The notes beneath the pieces were generated by a model that was not told where the DNA came from, did no database searches, and saw only the letters and a list, made by a program, of their open reading frames with translations. Shown one piece after another: positions 17,849-27,310 of a stretch of 64,000 bases of DNA (its first letter is position 1; the number at the start of each line of letters is the position of its first letter). The position numbers and the translations under genes are program-made. Origin of the DNA: Lachnospiraceae bacterium (lineage in GTDB: Bacteria; Bacillota; Clostridia; Lachnospirales; Lachnospiraceae); contig JAAUZI010000013.1 in NCBI GenBank assembly GCA_014804645.1, forward strand, positions 88,605 to 152,604, in the 5' to 3' direction.

Positions 17849-19063
17849 ATGTTCAAAAAAGTAGGACTGTTGTTCCTTATCTTCCTGCTCTGCGGGCTGT
17901 CCGGCTGCGGCCGGGCGGCAACCGCGCAGAATCAGGAGGAGCATCGGATAACAGATATCTCTTCCATAGAGGCGGAAACCCTTTCCATGGCAGGAAATAT
18001 ACAGGAGATAGGAACCCTCAAGGGAGACGAATTTATCTTGGCGGATGCGGATGTCTTTGCAAGGCATGTGGAGAATGTCGGCCCGGGGAATCATACCGAG
18101 CTTGAGTTGGTCATCCGAAATGCGGACTCTGCTTTTTATCAAATTGTATATGCTGAAGATATGGCGCAGTATTCGTATCGCAATCAGATATATATGCGGC
18201 CTCTTGGAAAGGATGAGGATACACTGCTTTACGATACCTCCGACGCATACTGGCTCAACGAGATATGCGCGAATGATACATATTTGTACTGGGTGGAGTA
18301 TGTGTCATCTACAACGTCTGATGGCATAGAAAATTATATCAAAGTCATGCAATGTCGGCTGGACAATGGAGATATCAGCTGTATTGCGGAGAGAAAATCC
18401 TCAGAATATTATGAAATATGCCTGGCAGTGTCAGACCGTTTTTTGACCTGGTATGACATCCACATGCACGACACGGCGGTGGAATTGGTGGTTTTCGACA
18501 TTGAAAAGCAGGAATTTCAGGAACGAACCGATACAGATGACGATATACAGGGCCTGGCGGTAACGCTCTACAATCCCTATGTCGTGTTGAAGACCACAGA
18601 AAACTGCATTACTTATTTTATGCAGGACGATCAGGAACAGCTCTATATCCGGCGCGAAGATCTGCATACGGGGGCGACAGACACTTTCCTGCTGGGTAAG
18701 ACCAAACCATACTACAAGATTGCTGCGTGTTATTCTGACAGCCGGTATATAGGATGGTATACCGACTATGGGGATAGGGGCGACTACTATTTTTACGATA
18801 CTGTCTCCGAAAAGCTGTACCTCTGGAATGTCAAAAAGGACGACATGTATGTCTTCTCCAATTTCTTCTGTAGGGGAAAATTGTATTTCAACAATACCAA
18901 TGACCACAATGTCTACGTCTGGGATCTGTCCACCGGTCAGGTGTACCGCCAGAGTTTCGGCGAGGATGCCTATTGGATCAGATCATACGGAGATAATCTG
19001 CTCTATCTTGGGACCAGTTCCATGGATACTAAAGGGTACTGTTCCCTATATAGTGGCGATTAG
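17849..19063 (+). CDS. lipoprotein with beta-propeller-like body
   Basis: 404 residues from the ATG at 17849 (site GGAGG at 17833). The signal peptide ends in the lipobox LSGC with C20 as the lipidated residue. The body is beta-rich with repeated blade-like motifs (LYWVEYVSS, YIGWYTDYGD, LYLWNVKKD, VYVWDLSTGQ, LLYLGTSS), as in DUF5050-type propellers that sit outside the membrane. No enzymatic residues are evident. It follows the C39-like peptidase; its stop overlaps the stop of the convergent diguanylate cyclase by 4 bases. Confidence 0.75.
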   Translation: MFKKVGLLFLIFLLCGLSGCGRAATAQNQEEHRITDISSIEAETLSMAGNIQEIGTLKGDEFILADADVFARHVENVGPGNHTELELVIRNADSAFYQIVYAEDMAQYSYRNQIYMRPLGKDEDTLLYDTSDAYWLNEICANDTYLYWVEYVSSTTSDGIENYIKVMQCRLDNGDISCIAERKSSEYYEICLAVSDRFLTWYDIHMHDTAVELVVFDIEKQEFQERTDTDDDIQGLAVTLYNPYVVLKTTENCITYFMQDDQEQLYIRREDLHTGATDTFLLGKTKPYYKIAACYSDSRYIGWYTDYGDRGDYYFYDTVSEKLYLWNVKKDDMYVFSNFFCRGKLYFNNTNDHNVYVWDLSTGQVYRQSFGEDAYWIRSYGDNLLYLGTSSMDTKGYCSLYSGD

Positions 19064-20427
19064 TTGGCGGGAGTTCGGCGCCCGAACAGGGCGTCCCTCT
19101 CCGATGAGCGTCGCCTGTCCACACCATATTTCTTATAGTATGCGGCTTTATCCCTGTACATTCTCTCCTCTGCCTCTGCAATCAGCCCTTCCACACCGTT
19201 GAGACTGTCCTTCTCCCATATACCTCCGATTGCCATATGAACGGATTTGTCCTGCAAATCCTTCTTAAGCTGCTCAATTCCCTGCCACAATGCTGCCTCT
19301 CCGATCTCTGCACAGATCGCTAACAGTTCATCGCCGCCGATACGGAACAAACCGTATTCTCCAAAGCTCTTTTTCAGGCATTCACAGGCATCGGTGAGCA
19401 GCTTGTCACCTGCGGCATGTCCCTTTTGGTCGTTGATCTGCTTAAGTCCCGTCACATCACAATAGACGATTCCCAGGCTCTGCCCATCCTGCAGCTTGCC
19501 AATGCATTCGCTCATGGCGTGACGGTTCCCGATTTGAGTAAGCTGGTCACAATAACTCATCTCCTTTAATTTTAGGATGAGATTGCGCTGTTTCAGAGAA
19601 GAAATGATAAAATGCGCCATGATCTGGAGCATGTCGGAGGCATAGTCCAGCGCTTTCTCAGGAGGATTGTCTATTCCATAAAAACCGATCATCTCCCCCT
19701 CATTGTACAGGGGTACCACTACCAGCGAGCGGATATTCTGCCGTTTCAGATTTTCATACTGCAGCGGGTCGCTCTCCCGGATATCCTCTAACTCTTTTAT
19801 TACGATATGTCTGCCGATTTGGAAATTCCGATACCAGTTGGCACATATTTCTGCCGGAAGGTTTTGTAAATTGTCTTTTTCCGGTGTGACGCCGACTGCT
19901 ACCCACTCATATGTGTTGTCATCACAACCTTTCTCATTCCGCTCAAAGATATATGTGCGTTCACCGCACAGTGCCTTCCCCATATACTCCAACAGAACAT
20001 CCAGTGTCTGCGAGGGCGTCTCCTGTTGCAGGGCAATACGAAATCCTTCATTGATTTTTGCCTCTAAGTTCACCATACTGTCCCGCTGTTCCTGCTTGCA
20101 GGCATCAACGGAAATTTCCATGCGATATCTCTTTCCATCCTCTTCTATCAGGGTATCTTTGATAATTTTCTGCTGTTCAAGAATGGGATTGTAATGCTGC
20201 CATTCCCTGAAATATCCCGGTCTTAGTTCGTGATTGTTACACATTGAGCAGGGGGTGGGGCAGTGCCGAAGAACCTCATGGCATTTTTTCCCAATAATTT
20301 CATTCAGAGAGTGAAAACCATACGTCCGAAGAGCTTTTTTGTTCATGTAAATCAAGTCATAGTTATCCATGTCCGAGACATATACGAGCTCATCTAACGT
20401 ATCAAAGAACTCCCATATTTTGTGCAT
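19060..20427 (-). CDS. diguanylate cyclase with PAS and GAF sensor domains
   Basis: 455 residues from the ATG at 20427 (a GTG one codon upstream is possible; AGGAGG precedes). Order: PAS domain (about 1-115) with the cysteine-rich segment CHEVLRHCPTPCSMC seen in many clostridial PAS proteins, GAF domain (about 125-280), and GGDEF domain (about 290-440). The active-site motif is RIGGDEL, with Leu in place of the usual Phe, which is tolerated in many cyclases; substrate-binding residues of GNRHAM and the VTGLKQIND segment are present. It should make c-di-GMP in response to a ligand or redox signal. No membrane segment. Confidence 0.88.
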   Translation of the reverse strand: MHKIWEFFDTLDELVYVSDMDNYDLIYMNKKALRTYGFHSLNEIIGKKCHEVLRHCPTPCSMCNNHELRPGYFREWQHYNPILEQQKIIKDTLIEEDGKRYRMEISVDACKQEQRDSMVNLEAKINEGFRIALQQETPSQTLDVLLEYMGKALCGERTYIFERNEKGCDDNTYEWVAVGVTPEKDNLQNLPAEICANWYRNFQIGRHIVIKELEDIRESDPLQYENLKRQNIRSLVVVPLYNEGEMIGFYGIDNPPEKALDYASDMLQIMAHFIISSLKQRNLILKLKEMSYCDQLTQIGNRHAMSECIGKLQDGQSLGIVYCDVTGLKQINDQKGHAAGDKLLTDACECLKKSFGEYGLFRIGGDELLAICAEIGEAALWQGIEQLKKDLQDKSVHMAIGGIWEKDSLNGVEGLIAEAEERMYRDKAAYYKKYGVDRRRSSERDALFGRRTPAN

Positions 20428-20611
20428 CACGTAGTCCTCCTATTCTATATGTAAAAAAGATATTTATATTTATATCACATTTCTTTGTATCAGTTTGATT
20501 TTTGCGCGAATGGTAATTATATGGTGTGAATTGCAAATGGCCATACATTTACATTTGAATGATAAAATGTTAGAATAGCAGTAAGCCAGAAGAAACAGGA
20601 AGGAGCGACCC

Positions 20612-21880
20612 TTGGTGGTACAGATTCTATCATTCATACATAATATAACCACTATGCTGTTCGGCATCTATATCTCCGCTTTCTTTTTAGGAGTAAAAAG
20701 GAACCGGAAAAATATCCTTACACTGTTTCTGCTGTTTTCATGCGTAGGAATTGTATATATTATCAATATTCTGTTGTTGGGAATGGCTGTTACCGACCGA
20801 CTCTATGCAATCATCATACATCTGCCGCTGATTTTGTTTTTGATCCTGTATTATAAATATTCTGTTATTTCATCCTGTATCTCTGTGCTATCCGCCTATC
20901 TTTGCTGCCAGTTAAGCAACTGGATCGGATTATTGGCATTGGCCATTACAGGTGAGCAGTGGTGCTATTACGCTTTACGAATCCTGACCACATTTATTTC
21001 CTTCTTTTTGCTGTGCAAATTTGTATGCCGCACCACGGAAACCATCTTTGCAAGGGGGACACGGGAGCTTTATATTATAGGCTTTCTGCCCACAGTATAT
21101 TATATTTTTGACTATTCCTTCACCAAACTTTCCGACCTGCTTTATTCCAACAACAAAATACTGGTTGAATTTATGGGGTTTGTCTTTTGCATCGCCTACT
21201 TTGCCTTTCTGTTCGTCTACTTTCAAGAATATGTAAAAAAACAGGAGATCAAGCAGTACAATGACCTGATGAAAATGCAGCTCCTATCCATCGAAAAGGA
21301 GGTTGAGCAGGTAAAAAGCAGCAAGCAAAAGCTCTCCATATTAAGGCATGACATGCGTCACCATTTAAATGTCATCCTGACCCAGCTTCGAAACGATAAC
21401 ATAAAGAAGGCAATAGACTATATTGAGGAAATCGGCAATATCTATGATGACACTATGATTACAGCCTACAGCTTAAACGAAATGGTCAATTCCGTAATTT
21501 CTATTTACCATACACGCTTTGATGATAGGAAAATTACGCTCAACTATGATATCTCCGTAGGGGAAACACTCCCTTGTTCGGATACTGCGATATGTGCTAT
21601 TTTATCCAACGCTCTGGAAAATGCCATGCATGCGTTAGAAGAAATGAACACAGAAAAAAAGTGGGTAAACCTCACTATTTCCGAAAAGGGAAACCACCTT
21701 TTGCTCCAAATTGAAAATCCGATGGCGCAGATTCCAAGAATTGTCAATGGCATTCCAACATCCGATAAAAAAGGACATGGCGTCGGCGTTAAAAGCATCA
21801 TATACTATGTAGAACAATTAAACGGGCAATATCATTTTTCTTTTACTGACCACGCTTTCATTTTGAGAATCATTATTTAG
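20612..21880 (+). CDS. GHKL sensor histidine kinase of the LytS/AgrC type
   Basis: About 422 residues. No ATG is near the start: AGGAG at 20600 points to TTG at 20612 or GTG at 20615. The N-terminal 200 residues hold six hydrophobic segments (for example ILTLFLLFSCVGIVYIINIL). A coiled linker leads to the phosphoacceptor helix ILRHDMRHHLNVIL with H246, then a GHKL ATPase with ILSNALENAMHA (N box) and KKGHGVGVKSI (G box). This is the AgrC/ComD-like layout that senses peptides or cell-wall signals. No AgrB/AgrD-like gene is nearby. The response regulator follows 10 bases later. Confidence 0.9.
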   Translation: MVVQILSFIHNITTMLFGIYISAFFLGVKRNRKNILTLFLLFSCVGIVYIINILLLGMAVTDRLYAIIIHLPLILFLILYYKYSVISSCISVLSAYLCCQLSNWIGLLALAITGEQWCYYALRILTTFISFFLLCKFVCRTTETIFARGTRELYIIGFLPTVYYIFDYSFTKLSDLLYSNNKILVEFMGFVFCIAYFAFLFVYFQEYVKKQEIKQYNDLMKMQLLSIEKEVEQVKSSKQKLSILRHDMRHHLNVILTQLRNDNIKKAIDYIEEIGNIYDDTMITAYSLNEMVNSVISIYHTRFDDRKITLNYDISVGETLPCSDTAICAILSNALENAMHALEEMNTEKKWVNLTISEKGNHLLLQIENPMAQIPRIVNGIPTSDKKGHGVGVKSIIYYVEQLNGQYHFSFTDHAFILRIII

Positions 21881-21890
21881 AGGTGACACC

Positions 21891-22598
21891 ATGAAAATAG
21901 CTATTTGTGATGATGAAATGCATTTTATAGATGACCTTTGTCCCCTGTTAGAGCAGTGGGCAAAGGAACGAGGAATTAAGCTTACGCTCTACCGTTTTAC
22001 GAATGGAGACGACCTGATTGCCGCCCATCAGAGCAAATGCATGGACTTGATCTTTTTGGACATAATCATGCCGCTTTTAAGTGGCATAGATGCTGCCAGA
22101 GAGTTTCGGAATACGAATCAAAATGTACCGATTGTTTTCCTTACGTCATCCAAGGAGTTCGCTGTCGATTCCTATGAGGTAAAGGCCCTTAATTATCTCA
22201 TAAAGCCTGTGGACCAGGCTAAATTATTTCTCACTCTGGATGATTTCCTGAAAACTTTCTGTCTGCCTAAAGCCTTTTTTACTGCAAAAACCGCCGATGG
22301 TTTTTGCCGGATTGCGATTGCCGAAGTTGATTATCTGGAGGCGCAGAACAAGCAGGTTCTTGTCCACTTATCAGATGACAGGACAATCGTGATCCGTGAG
22401 CTGTTCTCAAAATGCGCGGAAGTTTTTTCGCCGGAAAATGGATTCTGCTGCTGTCACCGCAGCTATATTGTGAATCTAAGCAATGTAGAGCAATTCTCAA
22501 AGACAGAGGTTACCACTATCTACAACGCCGTCATACCGATATCCCGAAACAACTATGCGGCATTTAAGGAAACCTACTTTAACCATATGTTTGAGTAA
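21891..22598 (+). CDS. LytTR-family response regulator
   Basis: 235 residues: an N-terminal receiver domain (acidic pocket CDDE at 6-9, phosphorylated D57 in LIFLDIIMP, T in FLTSS, K in LIKPV) and a C-terminal LytTR DNA-binding domain (FCRIAIAEVDYLEAQNKQ, FCCCHRSYIVNL). It is the partner of the kinase immediately upstream. LytTR regulators bind paired direct repeats; no clear pair was found in the flanks, so the target may lie elsewhere. Confidence 0.92.
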   Translation: MKIAICDDEMHFIDDLCPLLEQWAKERGIKLTLYRFTNGDDLIAAHQSKCMDLIFLDIIMPLLSGIDAAREFRNTNQNVPIVFLTSSKEFAVDSYEVKALNYLIKPVDQAKLFLTLDDFLKTFCLPKAFFTAKTADGFCRIAIAEVDYLEAQNKQVLVHLSDDRTIVIRELFSKCAEVFSPENGFCCCHRSYIVNLSNVEQFSKTEVTTIYNAVIPISRNNYAAFKETYFNHMFE

Positions 22599-22671
22599 TA
22601 TATATGTATGGCCCTAATTCCAAAGTGTTCAACCCTCTTTCTTAATTATTTGAAAACATTTCAATCTGTTT

Positions 22672-22700
22672 CCCAATTCCCATATGTTTTGTGTTATAAT
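22672..22700 (+). promoter_or_regulatory. extended -10 promoter of the TIR gene
   Basis: TGTTATAAT at 22692-22700 is an extended -10 box 53 bases before the TIR start. The preceding 20 bases, including TATGTTTTGTG, match the promoter at 13722-13750 closely. The -35 region is weak. Confidence 0.6.
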
Positions 22701-22753
22701 GAGCAAAAAATAATAGATAAATAATTGATTTGGAACATAGGAGTGCCCTTGTA

Positions 22754-25700
22754 ATGAAATATGATGCATTTATCAGTTACCGCCATACCGAGCCGGATAT
22801 GTACATAGCCAAAAAGGTTCATAAGGGGCTGGAAACCTTAAAGGTGCCCAGAGGCGTGACCCAAAAGTCGGGAAAAAAGAAAATAGAGCGTGTGTTCCGA
22901 GATCAGGAGGAGCTGCCCATTGGGAGCGACCTGGGGGACAATATTACAACGGCTCTGGAGGAGTCGGAGTATCTGATTGTCGTCTGTTCGCCTAGAACGC
23001 CAAAGTCTACTTGGGTGCAAAAGGAGATCGACACGTTTATCAGTCTCCATGGCAGGGAGCATATTCTTGCTATCTTAGTGGAGGGTGAGCCGCAGGATGC
23101 CTTTCCGGAGAAACTACAGGTGGACGAGGAGGGGAACCCCGTGGAACCGCTGGCGGCGGATGTGAGAGGCGCGTCCAAACGGGAAATGAATCGTAAGCTG
23201 AGGACGGAACTGATTCGTCTGGCAGCGCCGCTCCTTCATTGCAGCTATGATGATCTGCGGCAGCGCCACAGGGAGCGCCGTATGAAGAAAGTGATGTTCG
23301 CGGCATCCATGATGGCGGTGGCGGGGGTGTTGTTCGGAGCCTACAGTGCCTACAACACGGCTATGATTCGGGAGAACTACAGGCAGAAACAGGTCAACCA
23401 GTCCAAATATCTGGCATCTACGGCCTTAAGCCTTCTGGAGGAGGGGGACAGGCAGACGGCCGCATTGGTGGCCCTGGAGGCGCTGCCCACCCCTCAGGAG
23501 GACAGACCTTATGTGGCCAGCGCACAATATGCCCTGAGCGCGGCGCTATGCTGCTATGATATGGGAAATGCCATAGGCATGGACAGGAGTCTCAAGCACG
23601 ATCTGCCGGTGCAGGAGTTTGCCTTTGATGATACGGGGGAGGGAATTCTGTCCATTGATCAGGGGGGAACAATCTATGTGTGGAATGTGGAGGACGGTGC
23701 ACTTCTGGCAAAGCTTGCGCCGCAGTTGAATGACAGCGGTTATGTTGTCTCTCCAATTTGCAGCATAGTGTATGGGGAACATATTCTTATCTGTGACAAA
23801 AAGGGGATACGGAGCGTTACTTTTACAGGTGATACGGAGTGGCGAGTAGAAACAGAGACTTTCCCTGTGTATTGTGAGATGGATGCGGAGGCAGGTATAA
23901 TCGCCTGTAACTCTTGCAGTGTTGTTGACTTTTATGACATTGCCACGGGAAAAAAGCTGGCAAGTATGGAGAGCGGACAGGAGAACACTTACGGTGGCAC
24001 TTATGCCTTTAGCGATGACAAAACAAAGTTCGCCGTGTCTTACAGTAATGGGGAGGACATAGGCGGTGTCACGGTGTATGACTTTGTCGAGAGTACATGG
24101 AATGACTATGAGGTGGAGGCTTCCTATGTGTCCGAGGTTGGCTTTTGCGCGGACGGGGGATTGATTGCGGTCAGCATCCATAGACCCGACTATCAGAAGA
24201 ACTCCATTGGGGACACGGATACGGGTTATGTGGAAAAAATTGACCGTGAGAGCGGCGAGCGGATTTGGATGCAGGAATTTGAGTATCAGGTTCTGGGGAT
24301 GGATACTGCCAGTGCAATATTGCACTGCAGAAATTATCGAGATGAGGAGACAGGAGTTCTCTACGATCAAGTGCTGCTGTCCATAGATCAGAGCGCATAC
24401 ACGTGGGACGCCGCCACGGGAGAGTTGGTGGCTCAGGTAAAGGTCACAGGGGGGATCAATGCCTTTATAGTGGCAAAAAATTCCTGCTATGGATATCTGG
24501 CGGAGAGTAACGGAACGGTCGACATCGCAGATATGAACAGAGGCATCAATTATACTACTCTGGGGATTGAAACAGGCAAGAATGTGTTGGGCATGAGCAT
24601 TAAGAATGGTGTGTTGGTGGTGAGGGCTTATGCGTCTCCTGTGCTTACCGTGATGAAATACCATGAGGGCTATGGCAGAAAAGCAATTCTGTCCGCTGAT
24701 AATATTGTGCAGGATGTAGTTTATTCTCCGGAGGAGACCTATTATGCAGTTAGAATTTCGGAGCTATCGCAGCAGGAGACGATCTGTTTTTACCGTACGG
24801 AGGATGATTCTCTTGTGGGTGAGTGGACCTGCGAGGAGGAAGAAGGATATCATGCGGCCTCGGGATTTCTGGATGAAACGCAATTTGTCTACATTGACAC
24901 AAAGGGCGTGATTACTTTTTATGACGTGGAAACAGCCCAAACGGAGCAAATGAAGATAGATAGGGATGGAACATTATCCTTTGAGTGTGACTGGAAAGGG
25001 TCAATGGCGCTCCTGTATGACATGAGGAACTATTATGTAGTGGATTTGCAGCAGAGGAAACAATTGTACTCCGGTAATGCGGGAGAATATATCTATTGCG
25101 GTATTCTTTCGGGGGACGGCGGCAGAATGTACTGCAATTTAAAGGATAGCGGGCTGTGCATGGTCGACCTGTCCTCCGGCAGTGTGGAGCCTTTTGATAT
25201 GGACGGCGGTCGATTAGTGCAGGGAGTGGAGGCGCAAAGTGCGATGGCGTTAAGTTCTGACGGCAGACTGCTGGCTGCGGCCTGCGTGGACGGCAATCTA
25301 CGTGTCCTCGATGTGGAAAAGCGGAAGGTGACAGTTTTAGTTCCTTTTGCCAGCGCAAACAGCAGATTTATCCAATTCTCGGAGGATGGAAACAGTGTGA
25401 TGATGCAGGGGGACGACTACTATTTCAGGGTCTATGATCTGCAAAGGCGGTGCTTTTCTCATATTGCTGCGGTGCAGTACTACAGGATTAAGCGGGCAAT
25501 CGCGGACAAAGAATCGGGGACTATAAGTCTGGTGACCACGACGAATATGGTTATTTTGGACGGAGAGAGTTATGAGAGAATGGCGCAGGTGGACAAAGGG
25601 CTTGCCTATCTGCCCAAGCAGGGTGCGGTATTTTGCAGAAATTATAGCACATTATATCGTTTCCCGTATATGACGCTGAATATGCTCTTGGATGAGGCAC

Positions 25701-25762
25701 GGGCGCAGTTTGGTGATGTGGAGCTTACGCAGCTTGAGCGGACGCAGTATAATGTAGATTAG
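22754..25762 (+). CDS. TIR-domain membrane protein with C-terminal WD40-like beta-propellers
   Basis: 1002 residues from the ATG at 22754 behind AGGAG. Residues 1-140 are a TIR domain: YDAFISYRH, the FRDQEELPIGSDLG loop, YLIVVCSPRTPKS and STWVQKEI, whose Glu matches the catalytic Glu of TIR NADases. A membrane helix (about 178-200, following RERRMKK) comes next, then a helical linker with KYLASTALSLLEEGDRQTAALVALEAL, then about 700 residues of propeller blades (IYVWNVEDG, YTWDAATGEL, RVLDVEKRK). Positive residues before the helix suggest that TIR is inside and the propeller outside. Function is unproven; NADase signalling is an inference. It is 13 bases ahead of a DHH phosphoesterase. Confidence 0.85.
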   Translation: MKYDAFISYRHTEPDMYIAKKVHKGLETLKVPRGVTQKSGKKKIERVFRDQEELPIGSDLGDNITTALEESEYLIVVCSPRTPKSTWVQKEIDTFISLHGREHILAILVEGEPQDAFPEKLQVDEEGNPVEPLAADVRGASKREMNRKLRTELIRLAAPLLHCSYDDLRQRHRERRMKKVMFAASMMAVAGVLFGAYSAYNTAMIRENYRQKQVNQSKYLASTALSLLEEGDRQTAALVALEALPTPQEDRPYVASAQYALSAALCCYDMGNAIGMDRSLKHDLPVQEFAFDDTGEGILSIDQGGTIYVWNVEDGALLAKLAPQLNDSGYVVSPICSIVYGEHILICDKKGIRSVTFTGDTEWRVETETFPVYCEMDAEAGIIACNSCSVVDFYDIATGKKLASMESGQENTYGGTYAFSDDKTKFAVSYSNGEDIGGVTVYDFVESTWNDYEVEASYVSEVGFCADGGLIAVSIHRPDYQKNSIGDTDTGYVEKIDRESGERIWMQEFEYQVLGMDTASAILHCRNYRDEETGVLYDQVLLSIDQSAYTWDAATGELVAQVKVTGGINAFIVAKNSCYGYLAESNGTVDIADMNRGINYTTLGIETGKNVLGMSIKNGVLVVRAYASPVLTVMKYHEGYGRKAILSADNIVQDVVYSPEETYYAVRISELSQQETICFYRTEDDSLVGEWTCEEEEGYHAASGFLDETQFVYIDTKGVITFYDVETAQTEQMKIDRDGTLSFECDWKGSMALLYDMRNYYVVDLQQRKQLYSGNAGEYIYCGILSGDGGRMYCNLKDSGLCMVDLSSGSVEPFDMDGGRLVQGVEAQSAMALSSDGRLLAAACVDGNLRVLDVEKRKVTVLVPFASANSRFIQFSEDGNSVMMQGDDYYFRVYDLQRRCFSHIAAVQYYRIKRAIADKESGTISLVTTTNMVILDGESYERMAQVDKGLAYLPKQGAVFCRNYSTLYRFPYMTLNMLLDEARAQFGDVELTQLERTQYNVD

Positions 25763-25775
25763 GGGAGGAGTTGAA

Positions 25776-27284
25776 ATGAGACTGAGTGAACTTTTATCTT
25801 ATGATTCGATTGTGGTACAGTGCCACGACAATCCGGATGCGGATGCCCTTGCCAGCGGCTATGGGGTATACACCTATTTGAAAGAGCAGGGAAAGGATGT
25901 GCGCTTTGTCTATGGAGGGCGTTATCAGATTCAAAAGAGTAATCTGGTATTGATGGTATCCGAATTGCAGATTCCCGTTGAGCATGTGGATGCCTTGGCG
26001 GCACCGGAGCTTTTGGTCACGGTGGACTGTCAGTATGGCGAGGGAAATGTGACAAGGTTTGAGGCGGGCACGGTTGCCGTCATCGACCATCATCAGGTCA
26101 GCGGTACGCTGCCCCCGCTCAATGAAGTTCGGAGTAATCTGGGTGCATGTGCCACCGTGGTAAGGGAGCTGCTGAAACTGGAGGGTGTGGATATCAATGA
26201 CAATAAAGGTCTGGCCACAGCGCTCTATTATGGGCTTTTGACGGACACTAACAATTTTACAGAGATTTCTCATCCGCTGGATAAGGACCTGCGGGATGAC
26301 GCGGCTTTTGACAGAAGTCTGATCGTCCATTTCCGCAACGCGAATCTGTCCCTGCGCGAGTTGGAAATTGCCGGGGCGGCGCTGATGAATTACCGCTATC
26401 ATGAAGAGTATCGCTATGCAGTGGCCATGGCGGAGCCCTGTGACCCGAATATTCTGGGCATGATTAGTGATCTGATGCTGGAGGTGGACACCGTGGATAC
26501 CTGTCTGGTATATAGCGTGCTGCCCTTTGGCGTCAAGATTTCTGTGAGGAGCTGTGTGAAGGAGGTAAAGGCAAGCGAGCTGGCGGAGTTTATCACGGAT
26601 GGCATCGGATCGGGCGGCGGGCATCTGGAGAAGGCAGGCGGCTTTATCCAAACGGAACTGCTCGAAAAAGAGGCAAATCGTCTCGGCAAAGAGATAGGCG
26701 GAGGCGTTGAAGACTTTTTGCTCTGGCGCATGGACAGCTATTTTGACAATATCCAGATTATCCATGCAAAGGATTACAGCGTAGATATTTCCGGGATGGC
26801 GGTATACAAAAAGAAGAAAATTCCTCTGGGTTTTGTGGAGGCGGAGCAGGTGTTTCCCATCGGCACCAGGGTTTGCATTCGCACGCTTGAGGGGGATCTG
26901 GATGTGCAGATCAATAAGGATTTATATATAATGATCGGGATTCAGGGAGAAGTGTATCCCAACGACAGAGCCAAATTTGAGCGCAGCTATAACAGGATTG
27001 ACGCTCCTTACGTTTTCACGGGAGAGTACGCGCCTGTTGTCAAGGATGTGCTGGAGGGGAAAAACGTATCACTGATTCCCTATGCAAAGACCTGTGTTCC
27101 CAGTGGCGAGGTACAAATCTATGCAGCGCAGCTGGATCACTGTGTGAAGGTTTTCACTGCATGGGACGAGGAGAAATACATGCTGGGAAAAGTGGGAGAC
27201 TATCTGGCGGTGCGCACGGATGACCTGCACGATATCTATATTATAGAGAACAGTATTTTCCATAAGACCTATGAAAAAATGTGA
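25776..27284 (+). CDS. DHH-family phosphoesterase with extra C-terminal domain
   Basis: 502 residues. DHH domain with CHDNPDADA (H17, D18, D21, D23) and the name motif IDHH (D104-H106); DHHA1 domain with the GSGGGHLEKAGG segment near 278. These are NrnA/GdpP-type metal sites that cleave short oligonucleotides, pAp or cyclic dinucleotides. Residues about 330-502 are an added module ending VGDYLAVRTDDLHDIYII, not found in short NrnA proteins. No membrane helix. Strong GGGGAGG site; 13 bases after the TIR gene, so the two are almost certainly one operon. The substrate is unknown. Confidence 0.87.
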   Translation: MRLSELLSYDSIVVQCHDNPDADALASGYGVYTYLKEQGKDVRFVYGGRYQIQKSNLVLMVSELQIPVEHVDALAAPELLVTVDCQYGEGNVTRFEAGTVAVIDHHQVSGTLPPLNEVRSNLGACATVVRELLKLEGVDINDNKGLATALYYGLLTDTNNFTEISHPLDKDLRDDAAFDRSLIVHFRNANLSLRELEIAGAALMNYRYHEEYRYAVAMAEPCDPNILGMISDLMLEVDTVDTCLVYSVLPFGVKISVRSCVKEVKASELAEFITDGIGSGGGHLEKAGGFIQTELLEKEANRLGKEIGGGVEDFLLWRMDSYFDNIQIIHAKDYSVDISGMAVYKKKKIPLGFVEAEQVFPIGTRVCIRTLEGDLDVQINKDLYIMIGIQGEVYPNDRAKFERSYNRIDAPYVFTGEYAPVVKDVLEGKNVSLIPYAKTCVPSGEVQIYAAQLDHCVKVFTAWDEEKYMLGKVGDYLAVRTDDLHDIYIIENSIFHKTYEKM

Positions 27285-27310
27285 GGCGGGAAGAGAAAGT
27301 AGGGATTTAT

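Noticed and set aside
20612..22598. agr-type quorum-sensing locus
   Set aside because: Kinase and LytTR regulator fit, but no AgrB-like protease or AgrD-like peptide gene is adjacent.
22754..27284. Thoeris or CBASS defence system
   Set aside because: There is a TIR domain, but no ThsA-like effector, cyclase, or other defence gene; the propeller is probably extracellular.
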